Assembly (NCBI RefSeq): GCF_003570725.1
Contig: NZ_QWVS01000002.1
Location: 372,001 to 436,000 of the forward strand
Length of the DNA stretch: 64,000 nucleotides
From: Peribacillus asahii
Lineage (GTDB): Bacteria > Bacillota > Bacilli > Bacillales > DSM-1321
Direction of reading: 5' to 3'
Position 1 is the first letter of the stretch. Each line of letters begins with the position of its first letter. The notes below the pieces were generated by a model. That model saw only the letters and a program-made list of their open reading frames with translations. It ran no database searches and was not told the origin of the DNA. Below, in pieces: positions 17,645 through 25,817 of the stretch. A program made the translations under genes and the position numbers.

Positions 17645-18067
17645 TCAACTTTGAAAATATAATATACTAATTCCCGCATCACTAGATCTTTGATCATACC
17701 ACTGTGTGATTTTCCCCCACTCAAACATATTTTCCGATAAGATTCCCTCAGGATAGCCTATTTGCTCTGTTAACCATTCTCCATGTTGTGATAATTTTTC
17801 TTCGTAGTCCCATTCGTTAATGGATAGATCACTAACCTTTAATCGTATTCCTTGTATATTATTATTTTCAAATGAAATTCTAACAGCAAACTTTTTATTC
17901 CCCAATTGTATAGGTTTTAAAGATCCCACTGTCGCTTTACCATTTTTTCTTTTCCTTACCTCAAGACTAGTATTTATGGTTAGAAATTTTTCAAAAACAG
18001 TCAATTTGGTATCTTTACTAACTTCAATACCTTCTACTATCAATTTTCCTTCTTTTAAATTACTCAT
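17645..18067 (-). CDS. probable immunity-type protein, paralogue of 16974-17399
   Basis: 140 aa, soluble, ending in DAGISILYFQS, the likely original C-terminus of the family. About 40% identical by eye to its neighbour, with strongest match in the last 55 residues. Role inferred from place in the toxin locus. Its own terminator follows. Confidence 0.68.
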   Translation of the reverse strand: MSNLKEGKLIVEGIEVSKDTKLTVFEKFLTINTSLEVRKRKNGKATVGSLKPIQLGNKKFAVRISFENNNIQGIRLKVSDLSINEWDYEEKLSQHGEWLTEQIGYPEGILSENMFEWGKITQWYDQRSSDAGISILYFQS

Positions 18068-18084
18068 TAGCTAATCCCCATTTC

Positions 18085-18150
18085 TATTGAACTCCCCCCA
18101 CTACTCATTGAGCTATGTTCCCATTCCCTGAGGTGAGAGTCTTCTGTCGA
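18085..18150. repeat. decayed IS200/IS605-type palindromic end
   Basis: CCCCCCACTACTCATTGAGC and CCATTCCCTGAGGTGAGAG... followed by TCTTCTGTCG echo the ends at 16640-16703 and 14487-14545. No transposon gene is attached, so this is a solo end or relic. Confidence 0.55.
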
Positions 18151-18400
18151 GAAATGATAAATCAGCAATTTCTCTCGCCTCATTAATTTCATCTTTGGTT
18201 GCTACCCAATAAATATAAAACATACTATTTATCAAAAATTTATAATCATGCAATCTCTTAATTCTCTATGTTATCCTTTCATTAACTGCTTTCTCATTTT
18301 ATGTGTTTCTATATCTACTAGTCTTACAGGAATGGGTAAACCACTCTCTTGATGTGAATAGTAGATCAGAAAAAAATATTATTGTTTCTACTTACATTTT

Positions 18401-18643
18401 TTAATTATCTTGAAGTCCTATTACAATCCATTCATCTACAATATCCCAAAAATTCACATTATAATCAGGTTGGTCATTGGTAAACCACAATGTTGCTACA
18501 TCATCGATACAGTTATTTAGATCTATGGCAACATAACCTCCCATGCCATTTTCAAAAAAAACATATGTTGTAGCAATATTAATTCCTAATGGTTCATCTT
18601 GTAACTTTTCATAAAATTCCTTAATAGACTCTGGAACATTGGA
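18401..18643 (-). pseudogene. truncated SMI1/KNR4-type immunity gene
   Basis: 80 codons stay open from 18640 to TAA 18401, encoding features of SMI1/KNR4 proteins (PESIKEFYEK, FENGMGGYVAIDL, DVATLWF, WDIVDEWI). An in-frame TGA at 18646-18644 cuts it off upstream and there is no start codon, so the N-terminal half is lost. SMI1/KNR4 proteins are common immunity proteins of polymorphic toxins. Confidence 0.65.
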
Positions 18644-18649
18644 TCAACC

Positions 18650-18856
18650 TTATTGCATTTCTGAAATATAAATTGAATCGTTCGGTAAACAACCTTCGTA
18701 ATAAAGAATTTCGTCATTTTCACTCTTTACACTATATAGAACTGCATATTGTCCATTATCTACAACAACTACTACGTTAAAACTTACGAGTTTGTACAAG
18801 TTCGTTAATTTTATGTCCATTCCATATGTTTTACTCGTCACACAGTGAAATGTCAT
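18650..18856 (-). CDS. hypothetical protein, 68 aa
   Basis: Unrecognised. Residues 24-37 form a short hydrophobic strand (LVSFNVVVVV). No good ribosome binding site. It may be the start of another decayed immunity gene in this remnant-rich region. Confidence 0.3.
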   Translation of the reverse strand: MTFHCVTSKTYGMDIKLTNLYKLVSFNVVVVVDNGQYAVLYSVKSENDEILYYEGCLPNDSIYISEMQ

Positions 18857-19001
18857 CTCGCCTAAGCTCGTATATCTTATTTTATCGTGTCAAGAGATGG
18901 GGGTCTAAACGGTAGCTTATGATGGCATAACCATCATAAGGTCAAGACTTCAAAATGACCATTTCTTTTTCTGTACACTTCACATATGCTTTGCTTTTCA
19001 T

Positions 19002-19478
19002 TCATTTTTGTTTATTCTTTTTATATTCTTCAATTATTTTGACATCACGTTTTCTATCATCATCTGGAAGCATACCTAATCTCTCATATTTCCAAATTAC
19101 TTGTTGTTCATAAATATCTTCATTTTCTAAATTTCTATAATCATAGTCAATATTAAACTTCCCATCCGACGTCAATTCAAGTGTTAGATTAGTCCAAGGC
19201 TCCTGTTTATTCTTTTTAAACTCACTCCATAATGCTCTTAAATATGTGTATAATTCAAATAATTGATTATCAACTTCTTCGTCCACATTATCCATATCTT
19301 CAATATCTAAACTGTAAATAGGTGTTGCTTTTTGAAATGGATAATAATAAAAATAAGTTGTATTAGACCACTCTGTTACTTCCGAATACAATAAAACTTT
19401 ATCCCAGGCCTCCGGAATAATTACATTCAATTGCGTTCCTATTTTTTGATATAAATGTTCCAGTCCTTCTGTATTCAT
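19002..19478 (-). CDS. YezG/EsaG-family (DUF600) immunity protein
   Basis: 158 aa soluble protein. LYQKIGTQLNVIIPEAWDKV at the N-terminus, EPWTNLTLELTSDGKFNIDY in the middle, and KYERLGMLP near the end are hallmarks of YezG of B. subtilis and EsaG of Staphylococcus, which block the nuclease domains of YeeF and EsaD. It lies just downstream of a truncated LXG gene (19502-19828), whose lost C-terminal nuclease it probably neutralised. The gene remains intact although the toxin is broken. Confidence 0.85.
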   Translation of the reverse strand: MNTEGLEHLYQKIGTQLNVIIPEAWDKVLLYSEVTEWSNTTYFYYYPFQKATPIYSLDIEDMDNVDEEVDNQLFELYTYLRALWSEFKKNKQEPWTNLTLELTSDGKFNIDYDYRNLENEDIYEQQVIWKYERLGMLPDDDRKRDVKIIEEYKKNKQK

Positions 19479-19501
19479 TTATTTACCTCCATACACATTT
19501 T

Positions 19502-19828
19502 CTAAAATTGTTTGGTACTTTCTTTAAGGAGCGTTTGAGTATGTTGGACTTGCTGGTGTATGTATGCCTTGCTGTATGAGAAGTTCGCTCCTGCTTTGTC
19601 TACAAGTTTCGCTGCTCCCGAAATTCCCAGTGCCGTTATCAAGCTTTGCTGGCGCTGTTCATCAGTCAGCTCATTCCCAAACATACTCTTACCAAGCATC
19701 GCTGCACTTAATCCGTTAGCCGAGACTAAACCGTAAATGCCCATCTCACTTTTTTGTAGAATAGATAGAGACTTGGATGTTTTGTAGGCATCGAGAGCAT
19801 GATTCGCCGCGTTCATTCCTTTGGCCAA
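19502..19828 (-). pseudogene. LXG toxin fragment (pre-toxin region), duplicate of the intact gene
   Basis: 108 codons almost identical to residues of the intact LXG toxin from AKGMNAANHALDAYKTSKS to KAYIHQQVQHTQ. The LXG domain upstream and the toxic domain downstream are absent: the frame ends with KESTKQF and a stop. DNA identity with 23225-23545 is very high, so duplication was recent. Confidence 0.88.
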
Positions 19829-19975
19829 GGAACCTTTTTACAATTATCTATTGTTTATCGCTACGAGCTTGTACAGTCTCTCTTGTTTGTTAACTATACC
19901 ATGATGATACTACCTTCATGGGTTATGAATTCAATGTACGCATTATTCATTTTGGTCAAAGTATAAATTTCCCCA

Positions 19976-20014
19976 AAAAAACACCTGATGCCCTAAAAAG
20001 CAATCAGGTGTTTT
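19976..20014. terminator. hairpin AAAACACCTGAT/ATCAGGTGTTTT
   Basis: A 10-bp or longer stem with A/T runs on both sides, so it can end transcription on either strand. It lies after the 20170-20625 gene on the minus strand. A related but diverged copy is at 21831-21866. Confidence 0.78.
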
Positions 20015-20169
20015 ATAGCTAGTTATATAAATTAATTCATTACTAATCCTATCTTTAAACCAACGAACATGTTAATTTCCTTAGCAGAACATGGTTATAT
20101 AACTCGATGATGGCACAACCTTCATGAGTTATGAATTCAAATCTTAGCATACCTTTAACTGTGAACAAT

Positions 20170-20625
20170 TTAGAGATTATTATTTTTTATCTCCTCAAAC
20201 CATTCGTCAGCAAAATCATCAGCCGTTTTTATATCATCATTTGTATGTACTAAATCATACTTGTATTCAGCTTGGAACTTGCCACTGTTAGCATCGTATA
20301 TTAATTTCATCTCCGTTGGCATGTCTCTTTCGTATTCTTTGCATAATATTTCAATTTCTTCGATATCTTCACCTATAATTTGTAATACCTTAAACATTCG
20401 TTCTGGAGACATATCATATCTTTCTTCTCCATTCTCCAACGCATCATTCACCTTATGGCACTTTACATATTGATTGTTAATTAAATAAAAGAACTTACCC
20501 GATATCATACCTTCTTCACATGAAGCATAGACGTATACTTTATCCGCTCTATCTTCGACATATTCCATACATATGGAAATCATATCCGCTTGCAATTCAC
20601 TAAATCTATCTTCAAATTCTTTCAT
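20170..20625 (-). CDS. probable immunity protein, 151 aa
   Basis: Acidic soluble protein with no membrane segment. MPTEMKLIYDANSGKFQAEY and ADDFADEWFEEIK near the C-terminus are the type of motif seen in small immunity proteins of LXG loci, possibly distantly related to YezG, but I cannot name the family with confidence. Start follows GGAGTGAGAAAGTAGT. It sits 21 nt downstream of a small frame that looks like a toxin C-terminus. Confidence 0.62.
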   Translation of the reverse strand: MKEFEDRFSELQADMISICMEYVEDRADKVYVYASCEEGMISGKFFYLINNQYVKCHKVNDALENGEERYDMSPERMFKVLQIIGEDIEEIEILCKEYERDMPTEMKLIYDANSGKFQAEYKYDLVHTNDDIKTADDFADEWFEEIKNNNL

Positions 20626-20646
20626 ACTACTTTCTCACTCCTTAGA

Positions 20647-20796
20647 TTAATTTTCAATAACTTCAAAGCCCAGCTCACCATCAATAGAATAATTAACTAT
20701 AAACTTCTTTGGACGCATATCATTTCCGGAATAAATTATTTCAACATCAACTGTTACTTGTTTAGGAGGTGTTGTTTCTTTCAAAACTGTAGCCAT
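20647..20796 (-). CDS. 49-aa frame, possible toxin C-terminal remnant
   Basis: Encodes MATVLKETTPPKQVTVDVEI and then YSGNDMRPKKFIVNYSIDG, ending FEVIEN. No ribosome binding site precedes the ATG. The sequence just upstream resembles the intact LXG gene near 23575, so this is most likely the surviving tail of a toxin joined to a fragment of LXG sequence. The partner would be the immunity gene directly after it. Confidence 0.4.
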   Translation of the reverse strand: MATVLKETTPPKQVTVDVEIIYSGNDMRPKKFIVNYSIDGELGFEVIEN

Positions 20797-20799
20797 TTT

Positions 20800-21085
20800 C
20801 TTCAATCTTCTAGCTCAGCCGATAATCGAAATAAACCCAGTCACTTCCATCGAAATTTCTCCTATAAAAATTTAATTTTTATGGTTTAATTCCTTCTCTT
20901 TTCAGATATGCTCTTGTGTAGTGCTTTCCATACTCCACTTTGGCTATTTCTCAGGATACATTCGACACTACCTCAAAACCATTTTCAAACCCTTCGCGTT
21001 TCGCTTCAAATAATTTTTCCTAGTAATTAGGTCAACCCCATCTGTTACTGTAAACGACTCATCATGATATCAATATAGTCTTTTT
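20800..21085 (-). pseudogene. mixed LXG toxin remnants
   Basis: 20810-20850 matches the intact toxin gene around 23573-23620 (CAGCC-GA-GG-ATAAACCC pattern). 20880-20990 reads AKVEYGKHYTRAYLKREGIKP and a stop, like the end of a nuclease toxin, but has an in-frame TGA just before it. 21055-21085 has another short scrap. Nothing here can be translated as a whole. Confidence 0.5.
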
Positions 21086-21111
21086 AATCTAGTGCTATTT
21101 TGAAACCTGTG

Positions 21112-21246
21112 AATAATAAAGAATAACCTTACGAGAATAAATTCACTATTCCCAAAGGTTCTTCATTTTTAATCTCTATTGTCTGTATTAGGCTCATAAT
21201 CTACTTCAACATGATTGATCCCCTCTAATACTTCTTTAATTCTTTT
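21112..21246. repeat. duplicated immunity-gene 3' end (copy 2)
   Basis: Counterpart of 16851-16983. Here it is joined to the complete Imm3-like gene, so this is the parental arrangement. It includes a G.U-containing hairpin (AAGAACC.. /..GGTTCTT type) that may end transcription on the minus strand. Confidence 0.85.
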
Positions 21247-21534
21247 AGATAAATCCTCTATCTCTACAGCTGTCAATTCTCCTGACGCTTCTTTAGGGTT
21301 GAAACTATTTAGTTTATTTGTTATAGCTTCAAGATATCCGTTAAATACTTTATCATGCGTAATCAATATTTCACCAATAGCCGTATAACCAATAAAATCC
21401 TCTATATTACCCAGATCAAGATTCTCGTTAAAGGCCCTAGCAATAGCATATCTACATCCTCTATTTTTATTTAAATACTCTTGATAATCCTCCTGGATAA
21501 CTTCAAATAATTCATTATAAGTAAAGTGCTCCAT
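21169..21534 (-). CDS. Imm3-like immunity protein
   Basis: 121 aa from ATG 21534, placed after GGGAGGTTTTTTG. Paralogue of 22103-22459: both have YNELFE.IQE.Y, YAIA, DTAIGEI or YTAIGEI, and end near VDYEPNT/VDYNPSAE. This is the general pattern I associate with the Imm3 family. No matching intact toxin lies upstream; a YezG-type gene start is fused just before it. Confidence 0.66.
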   Translation of the reverse strand: MEHFTYNELFEVIQEDYQEYLNKNRGCRYAIARAFNENLDLGNIEDFIGYTAIGEILITHDKVFNGYLEAITNKLNSFNPKEASGELTAVEIEDLSKRIKEVLEGINHVEVDYEPNTDNRD

Positions 21535-21540
21535 CAAAAA

Positions 21541-21685
21541 ACCTCCCATAATAATAAAAAAATGAAGTTCTTATGTGCTTATTTATTTCGCCATATACTA
21601 AGACTTTTGACCATTCTTCAAGAATCATTTCATTTACCGTTTGAGCAATTTTTTGATAAAGACTATTCAACTTCAATTCATCCAT
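21541..21685 (-). pseudogene. 5' remnant of a YezG-family immunity gene
   Basis: Starts at ATG 21685 after AGGTAAATAAAA and encodes LYQKIAQTVNEMILEEWSKV followed by LVYGEI and SFFYYY, aligning with the first 45 residues of the YezG-type protein at 19002-19478. After that the frame runs into the start of the Imm3-like gene and stops. The rest of the gene is gone. Confidence 0.72.
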
Positions 21686-21830
21686 TTTTATTTACCTCCG
21701 TACTCGTTTTTACTTTAGTGGAGGCTCGTATATATAAATTTTCACCTTCCTGTTATGAAAATCAAAATTTATGTAACATTTTAAACGAATAGAAAGTATT
21801 ATACGACCGTCTCTAGTAAATAAAATATAA

Positions 21831-21866
21831 AAAGCACTTGTTGCCTAAAAAACAATCAAGTGCATT
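21831..21866. terminator. hairpin AAGCACTTG/CAAGTGC
   Basis: Short stem with flanking A run. Diverged copy of the hairpin at 19976-20014, so probably carried with an old immunity cassette. Confidence 0.5.
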
Positions 21867-21967
21867 ATGGTGAACTTATAAAGTACTTCACAGCAAATCT
21901 TAGCCTTAAACCAATGAGCTTGTTTAATTTCGTAAGTTTATAGGTTATTCCCTGTAACAATACTTCT

Positions 21968-22090
21968 TTAGTTTAAAATGTCATTTCGCCAATTTACCGT
22001 TTTTATTTTCGTATTGTCATAATACTCCGTAATGATACTATCATCATGAGCTATCAATTTTTCATTTATACTTCCAATATAGTCAATCTC
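21968..22090 (-). pseudogene. C-terminal scrap of an immunity-type gene
   Basis: 40 codons open from just after a TAA to TAA 21968, encoding DYIGSINEKLIAHDDSIITE and a further tail. Related short tails (for example FEFITHEG followed by a small hydrophobic stretch) occur on the minus strand near 19900 and 20130, so several such ends are left over in this locus. Confidence 0.45.
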
Positions 22091-22102
22091 TTATAAGGAT
22101 TA

Positions 22103-22459
22103 CTATTCTGCTGAAGGATTATAATCAACCGCTACATTTTTTAGTCCTTCTATTACTTTATTTATTCGTCTCGATAAGTCTTTTATTTCTTCTAATGTTA
22201 ATTCATCTTCTGCTTCTTGTGGGTTAAACATGCTTAACCTCTTTGTTATACCTTCAATGCGCCCAACAAAAACTTGATCATGGCCGATTGCAATTTCTCC
22301 AATAGCAGTATCAACAATAACATCTTCTATCTTGCCTAAGTTGTCAAATTCATCCGCTAGTTTTGCTATAGCATACCTATATCCCCTATCTTCATCTAAC
22401 AACTCTTCATATGTCTCCTGAATTGCATCAAATAATTCATTATACTCCCAATCTTTCAT
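22103..22459 (-). CDS. Imm3-like immunity protein, partner of the LXG toxin
   Basis: 118 aa from ATG 22459 after GGAGGGGAAAATTA. Pattern WEYNELFDAIQETYEELL, YAIAKL, DTAIGEIAIGHDQVF and a helical C-terminus. It follows the toxin stop by 28 nt on the same strand, the normal place for a cognate immunity gene, so it should protect against the deaminase-like toxin domain. The family name is my best reading. Confidence 0.7.
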   Translation of the reverse strand: MKDWEYNELFDAIQETYEELLDEDRGYRYAIAKLADEFDNLGKIEDVIVDTAIGEIAIGHDQVFVGRIEGITKRLSMFNPQEAEDELTLEEIKDLSRRINKVIEGLKNVAVDYNPSAE

Positions 22460-22487
22460 TAATTTTCCCCTCCAATAAAAATTAAGT

Positions 22488-24512
22488 TTAAGGAATAATT
22501 CTATTACCATTGTTGTGTATAACTTCTAATTCAATATTTTTATATTTAGTAGCAAACTCTGCTATGACTTTACTGCAACTGTCACAAGTATCCAATTCTG
22601 TGAATAACTTAATTTTCCCAGTAGCTTGTATATTCTCTCCAAGCCTAGAAGCAATATCATTTAGTATTTTATACTCCGTATCTGTATTCCTTAAGTAACT
22701 CTCCCCCTCTTTACCAACTGCTTTTGTAGCTTTAAACATTGGATTTTCAGGTTGTAAAGAAATATCAGGCACCTTATCCTCAAGATTTCCTTTGAAGTCA
22801 TTTATGCTACTTTGAGCATAAAATTCAGATTTACTTATCCCACTGACATCTACTTCTGCAACAGCAAAATTACCAGATTTCTTATACCTACTTGTTAATT
22901 TTCCCCTTAGCTCCTTCACTCTATCAATTATATGAGCTTCAGTTGCTGTATCAATTTTCCTTGTAGGATAAACTTTACCCGTACCCTTATCAACCGTATT
23001 CCCCGAACTCTTCTTCACCGCAAACTGCTGAACAATATCCTTAATCTGCGTCTTATCCATCCCAACATGAACAAATCTCGTTCCGTTGCTAGCAAGTAAT
23101 TGCTCGGCCTTGATATGGGTAGGGACTTCTACTTTTCCGAGTTCTCTGCCGATTGCCTTGGCTGTGGAAGCTCCTGACTTTCCAACATTTTTTAACGTGT
23201 CATAGCCAGCTCTTCCCCTATCCTTAAGGGTCGTTTGAGCGTGTTGGACTTGCTGTTGTATGTATGCCTTGCTGTATGGGAAGTTCGTTCCTGCTTTGTC
23301 TACAAGCTTCGCTGCCCCCGCAACCCCAACAATCCCAAGTGCCGTCAATAGACTATTCTGGCGCTGCTCATCCGTCAGCTCATTCCCAAACATATCCTTA
23401 CCAAACATCGCTTCGCTTAATCCGTTAGCTGCGACTAAGCCGTAGATGCCCATCTCACTTTTTTGTAGAATAGATAGAGACTTGGATGTTTTGTAGGCAT
23501 CGAGAGCATGATTCGCGGCGTTCATCCCTTTAGCTGTTGAATAGATGGCTTTTCCGCCTTTGAATGCTCTTCCGGCCCAGCCGACGACGGGGATAAAGCC
23601 TGCTGCGGCCATGGCTCCGGCTGTGATTCGTTCGGCTTCGGATAGTTTTCTGCCTGTTACAGGGTCAACACCTTCTACGGCTCTCTTAGTATCATAATAG
23701 CCGGTGATTTCACCTGTAAAGGTTTTTGTCGCCTCCCACGCTTTTTCGTACCAGGGGCGGTTTTCCTTAGCTTCGATTTCTTTGGCTAGCTCTCTTGCTT
23801 CATGCTGCTCCTTTTTAAATGTTAAATATTGATTCGTTTGCTTCGCTACATCATCTTTCAGCTGATAGATTTCACTCGTCTTATACGCTTTAGCATTAAA
23901 GTTGAGAGGAGATATGTTCTCTCCTTTTCTCGTCGCCTCTATCAGTTGATTGAACAGAGCATAGACATACGTTTCTGTTTGTTCAGATAGCGCATATTCC
24001 GTCGTTAACTCTTCATCTAGCTTATTGACTTTTTGAATCGTTTCGTTGCGTTCTTTTTCGGCCTCGTTGATGTTTTCATCGAATTTTTCCTTGGAGAACA
24101 CCTGGAGGGAGATTAAATCTTCAATATCGTTAAAGATTTGCTGGAGATCTTCTTGCTGCTGGGTGACCATTTCTTTCGCTAACTGATTCGACTGAGACAG
24201 ATTTTCTTCTAGGAAAGGTACTTTTACAACGGTGTCTCCTGATAGTTGAACATCTTCTGTCATTCCTTGAACGCCTTCGAAAAAAGCCACTTGTTGATTA
24301 ATAAGCTGGATCCATACGTCAACTACATCGATTTGTGCTTTATAAAATCCTTTGATGGCTTCAGCTCCGTTGCCGAGAAAATTCCCATTATCTACAATTC
24401 TAGCAAACTCTATTTTTAATTGCTGAAATTGCTCTTTTAATGCTTTATATTGCTTGGCACGTTCTTCAACAGAATGAACCAACGTGTCGGCTTCATATAT
24501 TTTCATTTCCAT
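22488..24512 (-). CDS. LXG-domain T7SS toxin with deaminase-like C-terminal domain
   Basis: 674 aa. Residues 1-220 form the helical LXG export domain (MKIYEADTLVHSVEERAKQY). A linker and pre-toxin region with small hydrophobic segments (GAMAAAGFIPVVGWAGRA) follow around 270-400. The last 170 residues carry NFAVAEVDVSG and KIKLFTELDTCDSCSKVIAEF, the Glu and CxxC pattern of BURPS668_1122-type toxin deaminases. A His I would expect near AxS after the first motif seems replaced by Gln (FYAQSSI). Predicted to be secreted by the adjacent type VII system and to modify nucleic acid or nucleotides of rivals. Confidence 0.83.
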   Translation of the reverse strand: MEMKIYEADTLVHSVEERAKQYKALKEQFQQLKIEFARIVDNGNFLGNGAEAIKGFYKAQIDVVDVWIQLINQQVAFFEGVQGMTEDVQLSGDTVVKVPFLEENLSQSNQLAKEMVTQQQEDLQQIFNDIEDLISLQVFSKEKFDENINEAEKERNETIQKVNKLDEELTTEYALSEQTETYVYALFNQLIEATRKGENISPLNFNAKAYKTSEIYQLKDDVAKQTNQYLTFKKEQHEARELAKEIEAKENRPWYEKAWEATKTFTGEITGYYDTKRAVEGVDPVTGRKLSEAERITAGAMAAAGFIPVVGWAGRAFKGGKAIYSTAKGMNAANHALDAYKTSKSLSILQKSEMGIYGLVAANGLSEAMFGKDMFGNELTDEQRQNSLLTALGIVGVAGAAKLVDKAGTNFPYSKAYIQQQVQHAQTTLKDRGRAGYDTLKNVGKSGASTAKAIGRELGKVEVPTHIKAEQLLASNGTRFVHVGMDKTQIKDIVQQFAVKKSSGNTVDKGTGKVYPTRKIDTATEAHIIDRVKELRGKLTSRYKKSGNFAVAEVDVSGISKSEFYAQSSINDFKGNLEDKVPDISLQPENPMFKATKAVGKEGESYLRNTDTEYKILNDIASRLGENIQATGKIKLFTELDTCDSCSKVIAEFATKYKNIELEVIHNNGNRIIP

Positions 24513-24533
24513 TGTTCATAAAGCCCCTTTACA

Positions 24534-24797
24534 TTATTTGACGATCGCTTCATCTTGTTTTTTCAAAATGTCTACATTCGCATGTGTATCTTCCACGTTT
24601 TTTTGAACGGCCTGCATATACTGTATAACCATTTTTTGTAGATTCTCTTCTCTTTGAAGCCATTCTTTTGTAAATGTAAGCTGATTCTGTCCAAGTTTTG
24701 TTTCAGAAGGACTTGGGAGATGTAATTCACTAAGCTGCTTTTTCACATCATTTAATTGTTGAATCACTTCTGAATAATCCAGTTTGATCTTTTGCAT
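24534..24797 (-). CDS. YwqI-like (DUF5344) LXG partner protein
   Basis: 87 aa, all-helical, no signal peptide. IKLDYSEVIQQLNDVKKQL and the central Trp (TKEWLQREENLQ) give a WXG100-like size and shape. YwqH- and YwqI-type proteins occur just before LXG toxins in Bacillus, and related small helical partners are needed for LXG export in streptococci. Its start overlaps the end of the preceding gene by 1 nt. Confidence 0.75.
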   Translation of the reverse strand: MQKIKLDYSEVIQQLNDVKKQLSELHLPSPSETKLGQNQLTFTKEWLQREENLQKMVIQYMQAVQKNVEDTHANVDILKKQDEAIVK

Positions 24798-25225
24798 TAA
24801 AACAGCCTCCCTTTTAAATCACTGATTTTACTTTCTAACTCATCAAATACCTCTTCTCCCTTCCCTATCAATTGACTTGCTTCATTAGCCAATCCACTTG
24901 TAAAGTCCAATATGCTGCGTTCCACCTTTAATAGATTGATTTTATTTTCAATACTTTGCACGTAGTCATCATAATCATCATTGATGATGGTGGCCATCGC
25001 TGTATGGGTTTTCTCTCTAAAATTATCAAAAGAATTTGAGCGGCTCCCCGTCCATAAAGCATCTAGTTGAGGTTCTAGAATTTTCCGGATTTCTTGCAAA
25101 CTGATATATTGTTCTTCCTTTATTTTCTGTTTCGCTTTCTCTAGCCGGGAAATTTTTTCATCTATAGCTGCTGATTGGCTTGAAATTTCATTGTAAATCT
25201 GATTAAGTGCATCTGAAAAACTCAT
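24797..25225 (-). CDS. YwqH-like (DUF5082) LXG partner protein
   Basis: 142 aa, long coiled-coil helices with LDALWTGSRSNSFDNF in the middle, a WxG turn as in WXG100 proteins. First gene of the toxin cassette, after a terminator that separates it from essA. ATG follows AGGAGGTGTAAAT. Likely a targeting partner for the LXG toxin. Confidence 0.77.
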   Translation of the reverse strand: MSFSDALNQIYNEISSQSAAIDEKISRLEKAKQKIKEEQYISLQEIRKILEPQLDALWTGSRSNSFDNFREKTHTAMATIINDDYDDYVQSIENKINLLKVERSILDFTSGLANEASQLIGKGEEVFDELESKISDLKGRLF

Positions 25226-25273
25226 ATTTACACCTCCTGTAAAGTGAAACTTCCATCAATGGGGGAACATTCT

Positions 25274-25325
25274 TAAAAATAAGACGAGCTGAGAGAAGGC
25301 TTGATTCCTCCCTCAGCTCGCTTAT
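25274..25325 (-). terminator. terminator between the secretion operon and the toxin cassette
   Basis: The minus strand has GCGAGCTGAG, a 22-nt loop region, CTCAGCTCG, then TCTTATTTTT. It separates essA from the toxin genes, so the latter need their own promoter or read-through. Confidence 0.85.
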
Positions 25326-25328
25326 CCC

Positions 25329-25817
25329 TCACTTCAATTGCTGGTTTCCTTGCGCCATTTTAGGAATAAGCAAAACGAGTACCACTATCAGTCCAATGGC
25401 TAGTAAGCCGATTATAACCATTAACTGTATTTGTCGATTTGGGGGATCGTCACTTTTGTCTTTAAGCTGAAGATCCTCTGGTCTCTTATCCGAAAAAAGA
25501 TTCATTTGTTCGGCTTTCTCAGCAATGGTCTGTTGGGCGTTCATCTCTCCAACGAATAACTGATTTAATATTTCTTCGTTAGAATCAGACATTGGAAGTT
25601 CAAACGTTAATTCCTTTTGCTGCTCTGGAATAGATTGCTTATTTTCATATAGTGCCTTTTCATGTAAATACTCTGTGTTTTCCTTGAACTCTTTTTTTTC
25701 ATACTCATTCGGTGTGAGCGTTTCAAGATCAGGTGCAGCTGCCTCGGTCGCATTTACATTTATGAAGAGACTTATAGGAAACAATAAAGCAAGCATTATC
25801 CTTCGATTAAGCTTCAT
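25329..25817 (-). CDS. essA: type VII secretion protein EssA (YueC-like)
   Basis: 162 aa with an N-terminal signal-like segment (residues 7-27) and a C-terminal membrane helix (residues about 132-153). The extracellular part is charged and helical. Small EssA proteins are conserved in Firmicute type VII systems. Overlaps the esaA stop by 11 nt. Confidence 0.82.
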   Translation of the reverse strand: MKLNRRIMLALLFPISLFINVNATEAAAPDLETLTPNEYEKKEFKENTEYLHEKALYENKQSIPEQQKELTFELPMSDSNEEILNQLFVGEMNAQQTIAEKAEQMNLFSDKRPEDLQLKDKSDDPPNRQIQLMVIIGLLAIGLIVVLVLLIPKMAQGNQQLK

